Assembly (NCBI RefSeq): GCF_002198715.1
Contig: NZ_MWLK01000037.1
Span: forward strand, 32,001-96,000
DNA from: Rhodomicrobium sp. R_RK_3
Lineage (GTDB): Bacteria; Pseudomonadota; Alphaproteobacteria; Rhizobiales; Rhodomicrobiaceae
DNA: 64,000 nt
Direction: 5' to 3'
The position numbers and the translations under genes are program-made. Numbering within the stretch: position 1 is the first letter of the stretch; every line of letters starts with the position of its first letter. The notes beneath the pieces were generated by a model. That model was not told the origin of the DNA. It saw only the letters and a program-made list of their open reading frames with translations, and made no database searches. This document shows, piece by piece, positions 33,772 to 46,026 of this stretch.

Positions 33772-34647
33772 ATGGCGGTTCTCGTCGATAAAGACACCAA
33801 GGTGATCTGCCAGGGCATCACCGGCTCCCAAGGCACCTTCCACACCGAGCAGGCCATCGCCTACGGCACCAAGATGGTCGGCGGCGTCACCCCCGGCAAA
33901 GGCGGCTCGACCCATCTCGGCCTGCCGATCTTCGACACCGTCGAGGAGGCCATCGCCAAGACCGGCGCCAACGCCACCGTCATCTACGTGCCGCCGGCCT
34001 TCGCCGCCGACGCCATCCTGGAAGCCATCGACGCCGAGATCCCGCTCGCGGTCTGCATCACCGAGGGCATCCCGGTGTTCGACATGGTCCGCGTCAAGCG
34101 GGCGCTGGAAGGTTCGCGCACGCGGCTGGTCGGGCCGAACTGCCCCGGCGTCATCACCCCGAACGAATGCAAGATCGGCATCATGCCGGGCCACATCCAT
34201 AAGCGCGGCTCGGTCGGCATCGTCTCCCGCTCCGGCACGCTGACCTATGAAGCCGTCCACCAGACCACGGCGGCAGGCCTTGGCCAGTCGAGCTGCGTCG
34301 GCATCGGCGGCGATCCGGTCAAGGGCACCGAATTCATCGACGTGATGGAGCTGTTCCTGGCCGACCCCGAGACGCAGTCGATCATCATGATCGGCGAAAT
34401 CGGCGGCTCGGCTGAGGAGGAGACAGCCGAATTTTTAGCGAAGTCGAAGGTAAAGAAGCCGATGGTCGGCTTCATCGCCGGCGTCACGGCGCCTCCCGGC
34501 CGCCGCATGGGTCATGCTGGTGCGATTATTGCAGGGGGCAAAGGCGACGCCGGCAGCAAAATCGAGGCGATGCGCTCTGCCGGCATCAGAGTCGCCGATT
34601 CTCCCGCCAGCCTCGGCACGACGCTGGTGGAGGTTTTGCGCGGCTGA
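33772..34647 (+). CDS. sucD: Succinyl-CoA ligase (ADP-forming) subunit alpha
   Basis: A 291-residue subunit with the CoA-binding Rossmann domain ([15 protein letters not shown]) and the ligase domain. The phospho-histidine is His 248 in [13 protein letters not shown], and the [10 protein letters not shown] and [10 protein letters not shown] motifs are present. It is separated from sucC by vapBC but is otherwise normal. It is followed by a hairpin and then sucA. Confidence 0.97.
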   Translation: MAVLVDKDTKVICQGITGSQGTFHTEQAIAYGTKMVGGVTPGKGGSTHLGLPIFDTVEEAIAKTGANATVIYVPPAFAADAILEAIDAEIPLAVCITEGIPVFDMVRVKRALEGSRTRLVGPNCPGVITPNECKIGIMPGHIHKRGSVGIVSRSGTLTYEAVHQTTAAGLGQSSCVGIGGDPVKGTEFIDVMELFLADPETQSIIMIGEIGGSAEEETAEFLAKSKVKKPMVGFIAGVTAPPGRRMGHAGAIIAGGKGDAGSKIEAMRSAGIRVADSPASLGTTLVEVLRG

Positions 34648-34685
34648 TGCTAATTGCTTAGTCGCAATTCGATGCGAGTCTTCCC

Positions 34686-34712
34686 ATATGGTCCGCTGTA
34701 GGCGGGCCATAT
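34686..34712 (+). terminator. Hairpin between sucD and sucA
   Basis: An 11-bp stem with one G-T pair, arms ATATGGTCCGC and GCGGGCCATAT, 5-nt loop, followed by TCTTTCGT. It lies 38 bp after sucD and could partially terminate or process the transcript ahead of sucA. Confidence 0.6.
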
Positions 34713-34759
34713 TCTTTCGTAACGGAGATCAGCGCCTCGATCCTTGGGGTGGTTAAATC

Positions 34760-37711
<2,952 letters not shown>

Positions 37712-37777
37712 AAAAGAGGGAGCAGGCCGCGACCCTACGCGCCGCGCCGCCTTGCCAAAGAAGGGGTTTTACAGGCT

Positions 37778-39055
37778 ATGACGACCGAAATACGCGTGCC
37801 CACATTGGGCGAATCCGTCACCGAGGCGATCGTCGGCAAATGGTACAAGAAGCCGGGCGATGCCGTGAAGGCGGACGAGCCGCTGGTCGAACTTGAGACC
37901 GACAAGGTCACGCTGGAGGTCAACGCGCCGGCTGCGGGCGTGATCTCCGAGATCGTCGTCAAGGAAGGCGAAACCGTCGCGGTCGGCGCCGTGCTCGGCT
38001 CGATCGGCGAAGGGTCCGGCGCGGCGGCAGCGAAGCCCGCTGCGGCTCCGGCTCCGGAAAAAGTCTCGCAAGCCGCGCCGAACGGCCGCCAGCAGCCCGC
38101 CGCCGAGCAGGGCTCGCCCGCCCCGGCGGTGAAGTCCGCGCCCACGGCCGCCGTCGCCGCCGAGACGCTGTCGCCGGCCGTGCTGAAGGCGGTCTCCGAA
38201 AACAGCCTCGATCCGGCTTCCATCCCCGGCACCGGCAAGGACGGCCGCATCCTGAAGGGCGACGTGCTCGCCGTGCTGGATCGCGGCGCGCAGGCCCCCG
38301 CCCCGGCGCCGGTCCCCGCCCCCGCAATGGCCCGATCCGTCCGCCCCGCCGATCAGGCGCGGGAGGAGCGCGTGCGCATGACCAAGCTGCGCCAGACCAT
38401 CGCGCGCCGGCTGAAGGAATCGCAGAACAATGCCGCCATGCTCACCACCTTCAACGAGGTGGACATGAGCGGCATCATGAAGGCGCGCGCGCAGTACAAG
38501 GACCTGTTCGAGAAGAAGCACGGCGTCAAGCTCGGCTTCATGGGCTTCTTCGTCAAAGCCTGCATCCACGCCCTGCATGAAGTCCCGGCGGTCAATGCCG
38601 AGATCGACGGCGAGGACATCGTCTATAAGAATTTCTACAATATCGGCATTGCGGTCGGCACGGATCGCGGCCTCGTGGTGCCGGTGCTGCGCGACGCGGA
38701 CCAGCAGAACATCGCCCAGGTCGAGAAATCGATCGCCGATTTCGGCCGCCGCGCCCGCGACGGCAAGCTTGCCATCGAGGACATGCAGGGCGGCACCTTC
38801 ACCATCACCAATGGCGGCATCTACGGCTCGCTGATGTCGACGCCGATCCTCAACTCGCCGCAGTCCGGCATTCTTGGGATGCACAAGATCCAGGACCGCC
38901 CGGTGGTGATCGACGGCAAGGTCGAGGTGCGGCCGATGATGTATCTGGCGCTGACCTACGACCACCGCATCGTCGACGGCCGCGAGGCCGTGACCTTCCT
39001 CGTCCGCGTCAAGGAGAGCCTGGAAGACCCGCAGCGCCTGGTGCTGGACCTCTGA
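37778..39055 (+). CDS. sucB: Dihydrolipoamide succinyltransferase (E2 of oxoglutarate dehydrogenase)
   Basis: A 425-residue E2 core subunit. One lipoyl domain (about 1-77) carries the lipoylated Lys 43 in [10 protein letters not shown] Pro/Ala linker follows, then the peripheral subunit-binding domain (about 128-165, [21 protein letters not shown]-like), a second linker, and the catalytic domain with TTFNEVDMS and the HxxxDG motif in [12 protein letters not shown] near the C-terminus. It is co-transcribed with sucA and lpdA. Confidence 0.96.
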   Translation: MTTEIRVPTLGESVTEAIVGKWYKKPGDAVKADEPLVELETDKVTLEVNAPAAGVISEIVVKEGETVAVGAVLGSIGEGSGAAAAKPAAAPAPEKVSQAAPNGRQQPAAEQGSPAPAVKSAPTAAVAAETLSPAVLKAVSENSLDPASIPGTGKDGRILKGDVLAVLDRGAQAPAPAPVPAPAMARSVRPADQAREERVRMTKLRQTIARRLKESQNNAAMLTTFNEVDMSGIMKARAQYKDLFEKKHGVKLGFMGFFVKACIHALHEVPAVNAEIDGEDIVYKNFYNIGIAVGTDRGLVVPVLRDADQQNIAQVEKSIADFGRRARDGKLAIEDMQGGTFTITNGGIYGSLMSTPILNSPQSGILGMHKIQDRPVVIDGKVEVRPMMYLALTYDHRIVDGREAVTFLVRVKESLEDPQRLVLDL

Positions 39056-39059
39056 TAAC

Positions 39060-39079
39060 CCGGCGGCCGCGGCCGCCGG
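39060..39079 (+). terminator. 20-bp perfect palindrome after sucB
   Basis: A self-complementary GC-only 20-mer with no loop (minimum loop would use central bases), starting 5 bp past the sucB stop. It could be a pause, terminator or transcript-processing site between sucB and lpdA. Confidence 0.45.
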
Positions 39080-39177
39080 TGAATTCTGCGCATTCCACCC
39101 CACATCATCTTCGATAACAGACGGCGGCGTGGCCTTGAGCGGCCCGCCCGCTGCAAACGACCTTAAAAGAGGCAGCT

Positions 39178-40587
39178 ATGGCAGACGCATACGACCTGAT
39201 CGTCATCGGCACGGGGCCGGGGGGCTATGTCTGCGCCATCCGCGCGGCGCAGCTCGGCATGAAGGTGGCGGTGGTGGAGAAACGGGCGACGCATGGCGGC
39301 ACCTGCCTGAATGTCGGCTGCATTCCGTCCAAGGCCATGCTGCACGCTTCCGAGTTTTACGAGGAAGCGGCGAATGGCGGCCTCGGCCATATGGGCATCA
39401 AGGTGAAGCCCGACCTCGATCTGCCGGGAATGCTCGCCTACAAGGCCGAGGGCGTCGACGGCAACGTCAAGGGCATCGATTTCCTGTTCAAGAAGAACAA
39501 GATCGACAGCCATCGCGGTACCGCCCGCATCACCGCGCCGAACAAGGTCGAAGTGACCGGCGACAATGGCGCCGGCGCCAAGCTGCTCGAGGCCAAGGCC
39601 ATCGTGGTCGCCACCGGCTCGGACGTGGCGCGCCTGCCGGGCATCGAGATCGACGAGAAGCGCGTCGTCTCCTCGACCGGCGCGCTCGACCTGAACGCCG
39701 TGCCGAAGAAGCTTTTGGTGATCGGCGGCGGCATCATCGGGCTGGAACTCGGCTCGGTCTGGCGGCGTCTCGGCGCTGAGGTGCTGGTCGTTGAATTCTT
39801 GGACCGCATCATCCCCGGCATGGACGGCGAGGTGGCGAAGCAATTCCAGCGCCTGCTCGGCAAGCAGGGCATCGAATTCAAGCTCGGCCATAAGGTGACG
39901 TCGGTCACGCCGAACGGCGCCGGGGTGAAGGCGACTATCGAGCCCGCGCAGGGCGGCGAGAAGGAGACCTTCGAAGCCGACGTGGTGCTGGTCGCCGTCG
40001 GCCGCGTGCCTTACACGGACGGCCTCGGCCTCGAAGACCTCGGCGTCAAGCTCGACAACCGCCGCCGCATCGTCGTCGATCCGCACTACCAGACCAATGT
40101 TCCCGGCATCTACGCCATCGGCGACGTGATCGCCGGACCGATGCTGGCGCATAAGGCCGAGGATGAGGGCGTCGCGGTGGCCGAAATCCTGGCCGGACAG
40201 GCTGGCCATGTGAATTACGACGTCATCCCGAACGTCATCTACACCTATCCGGAGGTCGCCTCCGTCGGCAAGACCGAGGAGGAGCTGAAGGAAGCGGGCG
40301 TTACCTACAATAGCGGCAAATTCCCGTTCACGGCGAATGCGCGCGCCAAGGTGAACCGGCAGACCGAAGGCTTCGTAAAAATCCTCGCCGACGCCAAGAC
40401 CGACCGCGTGCTCGGCGTCCACATCGTCGGCCCGGATGCGGGCAACATGATCGCGGAAGCGGCGGTGCTGATGGAATTCGGCGGCTCGGCCGAGGATCTG
40501 GCCCGCACCTGCCACGCCCACCCGACGCTGACCGAGGCCATCAAGGAAGCCGCTCTGGCGGTCGGCAAGCGCGCCATCCACATGTAG
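39178..40587 (+). CDS. lpdA: Dihydrolipoyl dehydrogenase (E3)
   Basis: A 469-residue FAD enzyme that reoxidises the lipoyl group of the 2-oxoacid dehydrogenase complexes. The FAD-binding GTGPGG begins near residue 11; the redox disulphide is Cys 43-Cys 48 in [12 protein letters not shown]; the NAD-binding [10 protein letters not shown] and the FAD motif YAIGDV are present; the C-terminal catalytic His-Glu pair is in CHAHPTLTE. It is the last gene of the TCA operon and converges with the GH65 gene. Confidence 0.97.
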   Translation: MADAYDLIVIGTGPGGYVCAIRAAQLGMKVAVVEKRATHGGTCLNVGCIPSKAMLHASEFYEEAANGGLGHMGIKVKPDLDLPGMLAYKAEGVDGNVKGIDFLFKKNKIDSHRGTARITAPNKVEVTGDNGAGAKLLEAKAIVVATGSDVARLPGIEIDEKRVVSSTGALDLNAVPKKLLVIGGGIIGLELGSVWRRLGAEVLVVEFLDRIIPGMDGEVAKQFQRLLGKQGIEFKLGHKVTSVTPNGAGVKATIEPAQGGEKETFEADVVLVAVGRVPYTDGLGLEDLGVKLDNRRRIVVDPHYQTNVPGIYAIGDVIAGPMLAHKAEDEGVAVAEILAGQAGHVNYDVIPNVIYTYPEVASVGKTEEELKEAGVTYNSGKFPFTANARAKVNRQTEGFVKILADAKTDRVLGVHIVGPDAGNMIAEAAVLMEFGGSAEDLARTCHAHPTLTEAIKEAALAVGKRAIHM

Positions 40588-40615
40588 GTCCGCGCAGCCG
40601 AAGCCGCTCGCGCCG

Positions 40616-42976
40616 TCAAACCTCCCCGGCTGCTTCCGGCCGGGGAGAAACGCCGCGCCGGGCGGCGGCGGGACGTCCCATTGGGATGTTCACCGTTTTG
40701 CCGGCCCGCAACTTATGCGGCCGGCCGCCGACCTGCAGCACCATCGGCTTGCCCGCTTCGAGCGACGCTTCGATCTCTTGGGCCGCCTGCCCGATGCGGA
40801 TCCTGAGGCTCCGTCCGCGCCACTGAAAACCGAAGCCGAGGCTGGTCCAACCGGGCGGCAGTCGAGGATCGAGGCCGGGGCCGTCTTCCGTCAGCGCCAA
40901 GCCCGCGAAGCCGAGCACGGCCGTCATCCAGATGCCGCCCAGGGCCGCGATATGCACCCCGCCATCCGCTTCGACATGCATGTCGCCGAGGTCGATGGCC
41001 GCCGATTGTCGGAAATAGCGCAGGGCGAGGTCCGACAAGCCCAGCCGCGCCGCGACATAGCCGTGCATGGCCCGGCTGAGCGAGCTGCCGTGACTGCAGC
41101 GTGGCTCGTAATACTGGAAGTTCTTTAGCCCCGTGTCGCCGGGGAAAGCGTCCGGCAGCAGCCCCAGCAGCGCCACCACGTCGGCCTGCTTGATGACCTG
41201 GGACGCGCTCGTCCGCTCCCGCCCGAGCACCACGTCCATGGGCACTGTGCGGCCGGCATAGCTTGCAAGATCGATCTCTTCGAGTTGGTTATAGCCAGCG
41301 AACTGCTCGTAAAGGCCGGTTTCGGGGTCGAATCCCGTCGCCATCGTCTCGGCCGCGCGCGCCCATTCGGCGAGTTCGTCATCGCCGAGCCCGAGATCGG
41401 CCGAGAGGGCCGCCCACCGCGCCGGCCAGCGCTCGCGGAGCAGCGCCGCGACGTCGAGCGCGCGCAAGATATTCCAGCGGGCCAGCACATTGGTGAACGC
41501 GTTGTCGTCGATATGTTCGTGATATTCGTCCGGCCCGATGACGCCGCGTATATGGCTTCGGCCGTCGGCCTCCAAGGTGGCGCGGCTCAACCAGAACCGG
41601 GCCGTCTCGAACAGGATTTCGGCGCCGGCTTCGAGCAGGAACCCGTCATCCCCGCTGGCCTGCCAATATTGCCAGACGGCGTAGGCCACATCGGCGCTGA
41701 TATGCTGCTCCTCCCTGCCGCTCAGGATGGGAATGATCTGTCCATCGGACCCGACCGCGTGATCCGGCGTCGTCTCCTCGCCCGTGTCGGCCGATTCCCA
41801 GGCATAGAGCGCGCCGCGCCAGCCCATGCGGGCGGCCTTGGCGCGCGCGCCGTCCAGCGTCCGGTAGCGGTAGATCAGCAGCGATCGGGCCGCCTCCGGC
41901 CATGTCAGACTGTAGAAGGGCAGCAGATAGATTTCGGTGTCCCAGAAGGCATGGCCGCGATAGTCCTCGCCGGTCAGCGCGCGGGCACCGATGGAGACGC
42001 GCTCGTCGGCTGGATTGGCGGCGCTGTTCAGGTGATAAAGCGCGAAGCGCAGGGCCTGCTGCGCGGCGGGATCGCCCTCGACCTCGACATCGCTGAGCCG
42101 CCAGCGGCTCGCCCAGGCGGCTTCATGCCGGGCGACCAGGCCGAGCGCCCCGAGCCGCCGCGCCCCGGCGAGCTTGGCCGTGGCCTCCTTGCCCGGATCC
42201 CCGGTTAGCGTGTCGGCCCGGACCACGGCGACGAGGCGTTCGAAACATCCCACCTGCCCGGAGCTGCAGCTCCACTTCCATGTGCTCTTGAGTTCGCCGC
42301 GCGCGATCGGTTCCAGCTCGCGCCCGTCGATCAGCAGGCGCGATGCCGTGGCGATGGCAAGCCGCTTGCCGGAATTATGCGTGCGCCACAGGCCGAGCTC
42401 ATGTTCGAGCCGTTCGACGACCAGCCCGCGATCGACCCCTTCGAACGAGGCTTCGAGCGTCGTTTCCATGCCGCCGTCCTTGACCTCGAACTGGATGAGC
42501 TGCAGCCCGATCGCGCGCTCGTCGAGCGATACGAGGCGCATCGTGCGCATGTGAAAGGCGGCGTCGGCATCATCCTGGCCCGCCGCTTTCAGCCGGTGCC
42601 ACTCGCTCAGCAGCGCGCCGCGTTTCATGTCGAGCGTCGTGCAATGCGATGACACATGGCCGGGGTGATGCACCATGGGGCCGCCCGGCAGCAGGATTTT
42701 GAGCCGGAGCCAATCGGCCGCCGGCACCAGCGTCGGCACCGCCGATTCCGCTGACGCCGTATCGAACAGGCCGGCGACATAGGTGCTCGGCGGGACCGCC
42801 CAGCAGGCGCCCCTCGTCACCGACCGCGCGCCCCGGATGCCCAGGAAGCCGTTGCTGATGGCAAACCGCGACTCGACGCTGGTCTGCCGCAGCGGGTCAT
42901 AGCCATGGGTGCACAGAACCCAGGCGGGATCTGCGGTGGGAATCAGCACTTGCGCCATGGTGTCTTGCTTTTTCAT
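40616..42976 (-). CDS. Glycoside hydrolase family 65 (disaccharide phosphorylase-type)
   Basis: A 786-residue GH65 protein. It has the N-terminal beta-sandwich (about 1-270), a helical linker, the (alpha/alpha)6 barrel, and a C-terminal beta-sheet domain. The general acid glutamate lies in GVIGPDEYHEHIDDNAFTN near residue 482, and the FWDTEIYLLPFY and KQADVV motifs are characteristic, the latter near the phosphate site. Members phosphorolyse maltose, trehalose, kojibiose or related sugars to beta-glucose 1-phosphate. It overlaps the HAD-mutase gene by 4 nt (ATGA), which fits a pathway sugar, beta-G1P, then G6P. The exact sugar is not readable. A hairpin (40622-40647) lies in its 3' end. Confidence 0.92.
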   Translation of the reverse strand: MKKQDTMAQVLIPTADPAWVLCTHGYDPLRQTSVESRFAISNGFLGIRGARSVTRGACWAVPPSTYVAGLFDTASAESAVPTLVPAADWLRLKILLPGGPMVHHPGHVSSHCTTLDMKRGALLSEWHRLKAAGQDDADAAFHMRTMRLVSLDERAIGLQLIQFEVKDGGMETTLEASFEGVDRGLVVERLEHELGLWRTHNSGKRLAIATASRLLIDGRELEPIARGELKSTWKWSCSSGQVGCFERLVAVVRADTLTGDPGKEATAKLAGARRLGALGLVARHEAAWASRWRLSDVEVEGDPAAQQALRFALYHLNSAANPADERVSIGARALTGEDYRGHAFWDTEIYLLPFYSLTWPEAARSLLIYRYRTLDGARAKAARMGWRGALYAWESADTGEETTPDHAVGSDGQIIPILSGREEQHISADVAYAVWQYWQASGDDGFLLEAGAEILFETARFWLSRATLEADGRSHIRGVIGPDEYHEHIDDNAFTNVLARWNILRALDVAALLRERWPARWAALSADLGLGDDELAEWARAAETMATGFDPETGLYEQFAGYNQLEEIDLASYAGRTVPMDVVLGRERTSASQVIKQADVVALLGLLPDAFPGDTGLKNFQYYEPRCSHGSSLSRAMHGYVAARLGLSDLALRYFRQSAAIDLGDMHVEADGGVHIAALGGIWMTAVLGFAGLALTEDGPGLDPRLPPGWTSLGFGFQWRGRSLRIRIGQAAQEIEASLEAGKPMVLQVGGRPHKLRAGKTVNIPMGRPAAARRGVSPRPEAAGEV
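40622..40647 (-). terminator. Hairpin at the 3' end of the GH65 gene
   Basis: Perfect 9-bp arms CTCCCCGGC and GCCGGGGAG with an 8-nt loop inside the final codons of the GH65 gene, in the convergent junction with lpdA. It could terminate one or both transcripts. Confidence 0.45.
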
Positions 42977-43671
42977 GCGGTTCGCGGGCTAAGCCGCCCT
43001 TCTGCCCACGCATCCAGGGCGACATCGTCCAGGCTCGTCACCACGAGGTTCGCCCCCGCTGCCCAGAGGCCGGCGGCGTCGTCCAGCCGGGCGACGCCCA
43101 ATCCAGCCATGCCGCCCGCGCGGGCCGCCTCGATGCCGGCGGGGGCGTCCTCGATCACGACGCAGCGCGCCGGCTCGATGCCCAGCTCGGTTGCGGCCAC
43201 CAGAAAAATCTCGGGGTCCGGCTTGCCATGGGCGACATCGCGGCCGCAGGCATCGGCGGTGAACATATCGAGAAGGCTCAGACCGTCGCCCATCGGAATG
43301 GCGCGCATCATCGCACTCGCATTCTTGGACGAGGACGCCACCGCCATGGGCCAACCGAGCGCCCGAACCGCCCGGACGAAGCGCAGCGCATCGGGAAATG
43401 CGGTGACGCCTCCAGCTTGGACGAGTTCCAGCAGCCGCCTCTGTTTTTTCTCCGCATAGGCGGGCGCACGCCCCTCGGCATCTGGTACGCCCAATGCCTC
43501 GAGCGCGGCCACCGCCCCGGCGAGGCGCGGTTTCCCCGCCACGGTTGCCTGGTACATCGCCGTGGTGAAGCGCTCCGGGTCGGCGAAGCCTTGCAGCGAT
43601 TCCCTCCAGGCCTGCTGGTGAGGCGATTCGAGCAGCACGCCGTCGACGTCGAAAATTGCGGCGGTCAGCAT
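42973..43671 (-). CDS. HAD-family phosphatase, beta-phosphoglucomutase-like
   Basis: A 232-residue HAD subfamily IA protein. The nucleophile motif is FDVDGVLLES (Asp 8, Asp 10), motif II is VASSSKN, motif III lysine is in HGKPDPEIF, and motif IV reads VIEDAPAGIEAA. It has a helical cap. Coupling to GH65 by ATGA overlap suggests conversion of beta-glucose 1-phosphate to glucose 6-phosphate, the classic GH65 partner reaction. A generic sugar-phosphate phosphatase cannot be excluded. Confidence 0.88.
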   Translation of the reverse strand: MLTAAIFDVDGVLLESPHQQAWRESLQGFADPERFTTAMYQATVAGKPRLAGAVAALEALGVPDAEGRAPAYAEKKQRRLLELVQAGGVTAFPDALRFVRAVRALGWPMAVASSSKNASAMMRAIPMGDGLSLLDMFTADACGRDVAHGKPDPEIFLVAATELGIEPARCVVIEDAPAGIEAARAGGMAGLGVARLDDAAGLWAAGANLVVTSLDDVALDAWAEGRLSPRTA

Positions 43672-44099
43672 GGGTTCTGGCTCCTGGGGTTCGCCTGCTC
43701 GATGATGCTCGCCACGGACCGGTAATCATCGCTCCGCGATGTGTAAAAGACGTATCTGGCCGCCGCCTTCCGGATCATCAACCCGCCCAGCGCGGAAGGG
43801 GTTCGCACCTTGGGCCGGCCATCGCGTTGATTTGATCGGAAACGATCCCCGTCGGCCGGGGTTGCGCCTGCACCGCCCCGCAAGGCAGACTGCGTTAACC
43901 ATCCCGGGCGGTTTTGCGCCGGCTGCGGGAGGCCTTGAGGGCCAAAGGCGGTTATCGGGATGTCCGATTGGGCCCGGCGACGCGGCATGAGCAATTTCCG
44001 GGCCTGCTTGCGGCGATCGCCCGGCGGCTATGGTGACGGGCATTTCGCGTTGCGCCACCGCCCGCCAAGCACGCTCGCGACCGAGCAGAAGGAGCCGGG
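43672..44099. other. Divergent intergenic region HAD mutase / aldolase
   Basis: 428 bp between divergent sugar-metabolism units; it should carry both promoters. GAAGGAG precedes the aldolase ATG. A TTGAT-like run near 43830 is not a full FNR/FixK palindrome. No gene is supported. Confidence 0.5.
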
Positions 44100-45176
44100 A
44101 TGATCGACACACCCAACCCGAAACACGAGGATCAGGACCGCCGGACAATCGAGCGCCAGCTTATCGAAACCGCGAGGAGGCTGCTCGGCGAGGGAAAGGG
44201 CCTGCTCGCGATGGATGAGAGCAATCCGACCTGCAACAAGCGATTCGCGGCCTTGGGCATTCCCCAGACCGAGGCGGCGAGGCGCGCCTACCGGGAGCTG
44301 ATCGTTACCACGCCCGGTCTCGGCGACAGCATCAGCGGCGCCATCCTCTATGACGAGACCATTCGCCAGCAGGCAAGAGACGGCACGCCCTTCATCGAGA
44401 TTCTGACTGCGGCCGGCGTCGTTCCCGGCATCAAGGTCGATGCCGGCGCCGTGGATCTGGCGCTCCATCCGGGCGAGAAGATCACCGAAGGGCTCGACGG
44501 GTTGCGGCAACGCCTGCGGGACTATGCTGTGATGGGCGCCCGCTTTGCCAAATGGCGCGCGGTGATTTCACCCGCCGATGGCCTCCCGACCGAGGGCTGC
44601 ATCGAGGCCAACGCCGATGCGCTGGCGCGCTACGCCGCGCTGTGCCAGGAAACGGGACTGGTGCCCATGGTCGAGCCGGAGGTGCTGATGGATGGCGATC
44701 ACAGCCTGGAGCGATGCCGGAAAGTCACCCGCGAGACATTGCTGAGCGTCTTCGCTCATCTGCGTTCGCAGCGCGTCATGCTGGAGGGGATGATCCTGAA
44801 GCCCAACATGGTGCTGCCGGGATTGGACGCCCCGGTGCAGGAGACTGTGGAGCAAGTGGCCGCCGCCACCGTGGACAGCTTTCTCGAAGCGGTTCCGGCG
44901 GCCGTTCAGGGGATAGCGTTCCTGTCGGGCGGGCAATCCGCCGAACTCGCCTCCGCCCGGCTCAACGCCATGACCCTCCTGGCCAGGTCGCGAGCGCCGC
45001 GCGTGCCCTGGCCGCTGACCTTTTCCTTCTCGCGCGCCATTCAGCAGCCGGCGCTGGAGATCTGGCGGGGCGAGGAGGCCAATGTGGAGGCGGCGCAGGA
45101 CGCCCTCGCCCATCGCGCACGCTGCAATCGGGCCGCGCGCCAGGGCGTATACGATGCCGGGATGGAGCGGAGATGA
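44100..45176 (+). CDS. Class I fructose-bisphosphate aldolase
   Basis: A 358-residue Schiff-base aldolase of the eukaryote-like class I family. N-terminal GKGLLAMDESNPTCNKRF is the family signature, WRAVI contains the conserved phosphate-site region, and the Schiff-base lysine is Lys 234 in LKPNMVLPG; FLSGGQS follows. The C-terminal region is somewhat different from animal aldolases, ending without the catalytic tyrosine pattern. It cleaves fructose 1,6-bisphosphate into two triose phosphates. A phosphatase gene overlaps its stop by 4 nt. Confidence 0.93.
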   Translation: MIDTPNPKHEDQDRRTIERQLIETARRLLGEGKGLLAMDESNPTCNKRFAALGIPQTEAARRAYRELIVTTPGLGDSISGAILYDETIRQQARDGTPFIEILTAAGVVPGIKVDAGAVDLALHPGEKITEGLDGLRQRLRDYAVMGARFAKWRAVISPADGLPTEGCIEANADALARYAALCQETGLVPMVEPEVLMDGDHSLERCRKVTRETLLSVFAHLRSQRVMLEGMILKPNMVLPGLDAPVQETVEQVAAATVDSFLEAVPAAVQGIAFLSGGQSAELASARLNAMTLLARSRAPRVPWPLTFSFSRAIQQPALEIWRGEEANVEAAQDALAHRARCNRAARQGVYDAGMERR

Positions 45177-45790
45177 GCACCTCTTCCGAGACGCAACCGC
45201 GCCTATATCTCGTCCGGCATGGCGAGACCGAATGGTCGCTGACCGGCCAGCATACCAGCCGCACGGACCTGCCCCTGACCGCCAAAGGCGAGGAGGAATC
45301 GCGCGCGCTCGCGCCGTGGCTCGGCTTCGTCGCCTTCGAGCGCGTCTTCACCAGCCCGATGCAGCGTGCGAAGCGCACCTGCGAACTGGCCGGATTGGGG
45401 GCGCGGGCGGAAGTCGAGCCCGATCTGGCGGAATGGGATTACGGCGATTACGAGGGCAAGCGCACCGTGGACATCCGCCAGCAGCACCCGGATTGGGACG
45501 TCTTCCGCGACGGCTGCCCGCATGGCGAAACGCCCGAGCAGATTTCCGCCCGCGCCGACCGGCTGATCGCGCGACTCGGCAGCATGACCGGAAACATCGC
45601 GCTATTCTCCCACGGGCAATTCGGACCGGCCCTGGCCGCCCGATGGATCGGACTGCCGGTGGCCGAGGGGCAGCATCTCTCGCTGGGCACCGCGTCCCTC
45701 AATATTTTGGGCCATCATCGTTCACGCCCCGAGCTGCGCGTGATCGCACTCTGGAATGCCAGCCCGGCTTCGTTGGCGGGCGGCGCTTAG
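45173..45790 (+). CDS. Histidine phosphatase family (phosphoglycerate mutase-like) protein
   Basis: A 205-residue member of histidine phosphatase branch 1. The phospho-histidine motif is LVRHGETEWSLTGQHTSRTD (RHG near residue 15), the TSPMQRAKRT arginine motif follows, and the second histidine is in FSHGQF. It may be a sugar-phosphate phosphatase or a mutase-like enzyme (GpmB/CobC type). It overlaps the aldolase stop (ATGA), so a role in the same sugar-phosphate route is plausible. No partner fixes the substrate. Confidence 0.87.
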   Translation: MSTSSETQPRLYLVRHGETEWSLTGQHTSRTDLPLTAKGEEESRALAPWLGFVAFERVFTSPMQRAKRTCELAGLGARAEVEPDLAEWDYGDYEGKRTVDIRQQHPDWDVFRDGCPHGETPEQISARADRLIARLGSMTGNIALFSHGQFGPALAARWIGLPVAEGQHLSLGTASLNILGHHRSRPELRVIALWNASPASLAGGA

Positions 45791-45931
45791 ACGGGCCGTT
45801 TAGGTCGGAAGCAAAACGCCGCACCTCGCGGCAACCCGCCCCCCCTCCCATGGGTGAAGGCAGCGCAACGGCAAACCTAGTCGCGCGGTACTCCGTGCTC
45901 GACAGCCGCTCGGCGTCACGTCGGTAAAACG

Positions 45932-45957
45932 TTGACAAATTGTGAATGTATTATATG
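45932..45957 (+). promoter_or_regulatory. Candidate promoter of the 5-oxoprolinase gene
   Basis: A perfect -35 hexamer TTGACA (45932-45937) is followed by an AT-rich stretch with TATATG (45952-45957), about 70 bp before the gene. The 14-bp spacer is short, so the true -10 may differ. The region stands out as AT-rich against its surroundings. Confidence 0.35.
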
Positions 45958-46026
45958 GTCGTGAAGGGCTTGTGACGCCGCTTCCAACGCAGCCCGAAGC
46001 CATCGCAGCGGCAAGGGGATGTTTCC

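Noticed and set aside
43825-43850. FNR/FixK box upstream of the aldolase gene
   Set aside because: The TTGAT half-site is not followed by ATCAA at the right spacing.
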